From positions 60,979,585 through 61,043,584 of the forward strand of contig NC_088170.1 in NCBI RefSeq assembly GCF_028769735.1: a stretch of DNA of 64,000 nucleotides, given 5' to 3'. Positions within the stretch are counted from its first letter, which is position 1. Each line of letters begins with the position of its first letter. This DNA comes from Zonotrichia leucophrys gambelii (taxonomy: Eukaryota; Chordata; Aves; Passeriformes; Passerellidae). Shown here in pieces: positions 62,183 through 64,000 of the stretch. Made by a program: the position numbers and the translations under genes. Below the pieces are notes generated by a model, which saw only the letters and a list, made by a program, of their open reading frames with translations, was not told where the DNA came from and made no database searches.

Positions 62183-64000
62183 CCTTTTTTTTTTGGTTCT
62201 TGGTTAGACCATGTGAAATAATTTTACATAAATAATAGTCAGGCATAACTGAGGCACCCGGTATTTTGAAATGGATTCTGATTCCTGCCAAAGCAAGAAA
62301 TCATGAGTAAAACAATTAATGAATGCTATTCCTCACTTTCCAGCATAATTAGAGGAAAATATGGACAAACTGTGTAAGCTTTTAAATGTGTGTGTCTGTG
62401 AAGCAAAATGTAACATAAAGAGTAAAATGGCAAAAAGGCAAATGGTAAAAAGGCAAAATGTAACATAAACATCTGTTCTGTCTGTGACGTTTTAACTCAA
62501 TAAAGAGCACTAACATTTTTTTAGAAGAATGAATATCAGTTAAAAAAAAAAGATTAAAGTTCATGTGTTTATAAAGCTTCATATTTCCTGAATTAGAGTG
62601 ATGACAAGAGGTAATAAGAGCTTGTTGGATATTCTCACTGAAGCTGGGACGCTCTGAGACTGAGTCACAGTTTGAAGCTTCTCCAGCACTTGTAGCTGAC
62701 CCGCTCCTGTCTGACACATGAGGTGAAATTCAAGGGTTTCAACATTTAGGGGCTGTGAGGCTTGGAGGGGTGTGAGAAGATTGAGGAGAGCTCTTTAGTT
62801 TTATTGCACATACAGTCCAAACTATTCCTCAAAATTCAAGGGAACAGATGTTGCCCATGGGATTGTGACCTTTACCCTGATGCTCAGGTTTTCTCTGTTT
62901 ACACCAGGGATAAGCTAAAATAAATATATTTTCTTCAGATTGCCTGGGGCCCAAACGGTCTAAAAATATTGAAGCTTACTGCAGCATCTCAGTAGTGAGT
63001 TTATTTGAACAGAATCAGCATTATTTTTATAGAACACAGAAGTATTTTATATAGTTCCAAGTAACAGAGTTTGTTATTAAAAAGCCATCCTCAGCTCCCC
63101 TGAAAACTGTGTCGCCTCATGCATGGAGAAAAAATTATCAACAACTAAAACCTTGAAACTGTCTTTCCACATTTAAAACACTCTTTGAAAAGCTCTGAGG
63201 AATGACCAAAAAAAAAAAAAAATGCAGTTACTAGCCAAGCACAGAGCAAAAGTTTTAGTTTGAGTATCAGTGACATGCACTGTCAGTAGTCCTTGAGCTC
63301 TCATAATCAGGTATCTGGCGCAGCACAGACATCTCCATACTACATAATACTGCAAGTATTTTCCTTCTAGACCTGGCCAAGCTTAAAAAAAAATATAAAA
63401 CATTGGATGTTCTTAGCACTTTTGCCTTTTGAACTCCAGGCACAGTGCATTGATTCCTGGAATAGTTGACTTTTCGTTAGCAAGAGGCTGACAGGGAGCT
63501 GTGTGCTTGTCCAACTTTATTATTCATTCTCCAGAATGTGTCCAATCTCCTTCCTTGTGTTTTGTCTTTCACTGCTTGTTCCTCCTGGAATCTAAAGGCA
63601 TTACATTCAGAGAACACTTTTTTTTTTTAAAAAAAACCCTGCTTGCAGTCTCAGTGGCTGCCTTCCCTACCTGTTGGCAAAGGCCTGGGATGGATTTTCA
63701 GAACACAGTGTGTTTCAGCAGCATGTTTTTCTTTGCTTTCTCTTACTCATTTCCTACTGGTACAGATGGATGAAAGAAAGTCCTGTAGAAAATGAAAACC
63801 AGTGTTGTGTTGAAGCACAGGGAATCAGGTTATTAGGATGGTCAGTATAGGAGTGTCCTTAGGCAAATTCCTTATGCGATGGATGGATGACCTTCATTCA
63901 CATATTCATTTTGGAGGTCTCTGACTTGAGAAATCTTGGACATGGTCTTCAAGGAGGCCAAGTGTTGCCTTCTTTGCATGAAAATGATAGAAGATTCAGA
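62183..64000. other. Upstream intergenic DNA, nothing recognised
   Basis: AT-rich. A 17-bp segment GCAAAATGTAACATAAA occurs twice (about 62403 and 62453) around A-rich filler. Homopolymer runs lie at 62536-62551 and 63209-63222. No gene or repeat family recognised. Confidence 0.5.

Noticed and set aside
1..64000. CRISPR arrays, operons or prokaryotic systems
   Set aside because: The tandem repeats are microsatellites or minisatellites without unique spacers, and the content is vertebrate throughout.

Overview
The window looks like vertebrate nuclear DNA from a bird, most likely a passerine. It holds one recognisable host coding exon, the first coding exon of MAGI2, at 37326-37626 on the minus strand. 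The exon sits in a CpG island of about 1.8 kb that should be the MAGI2 promoter. The interspersed repeats are avian: several CR1 LINE fragments with the typical tails, a tRNA-Ile-derived SINE with a CR1 tail, and LTRs of endogenous retroviruses. The passerine assignment rests on the SINE and on the LTR at 57886-58292, both recognised by eye and not by database search.

Positions 1-37325 are the start of MAGI2 intron 1, because the gene runs right to left. The main object in the intron is a young endogenous retrovirus at 777-5098, antisense to MAGI2. It has two 608-bp LTRs that are almost identical, a perfect 6-bp target-site duplication (ACAAAC), and an internal region of only 3.1 kb. The primer-binding site, leader, gag, protease and reverse transcriptase are missing. 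What remains is an RNase H-integrase remnant, broken by one nonsense codon and one frameshift, and an uninterrupted env frame. The rest of the intron is AT-rich non-coding DNA with a probable solo LTR (6713-7049), an ancient CR1 (about 10495-10940), a CR1 cluster with a nested insertion (18930-19788), an antisense CR1 (21787-22085), a CR1 with an internal deletion (29612-30250), and simple repeats.

The CpG island (about 36830-38640) holds a GGGCC pentanucleotide run, MAGI2 coding exon 1 with a strong splice donor, a four-codon upstream ORF in an excellent initiation context, and a degenerate GC-rich minisatellite (38229-38535) whose units alternate between two types.

Positions 38640-64000 lie upstream of MAGI2 and contain no protein-coding gene that I can support. 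They hold a CR1 tail (46376-46478), an unusual SINE-CR1 composite (48991-50096), a second smaller GC-rich island (about 55120-55595) with a good CTCF core motif next to a TGGA microsatellite, a TTTA microsatellite, a solo LTR with a 5-bp target-site duplication (57886-58292), and a 1.26-kb CR1 copy that keeps reverse-transcriptase motifs (60925-62182). I saw no tRNA or rRNA gene, CRISPR array or bacterial feature.
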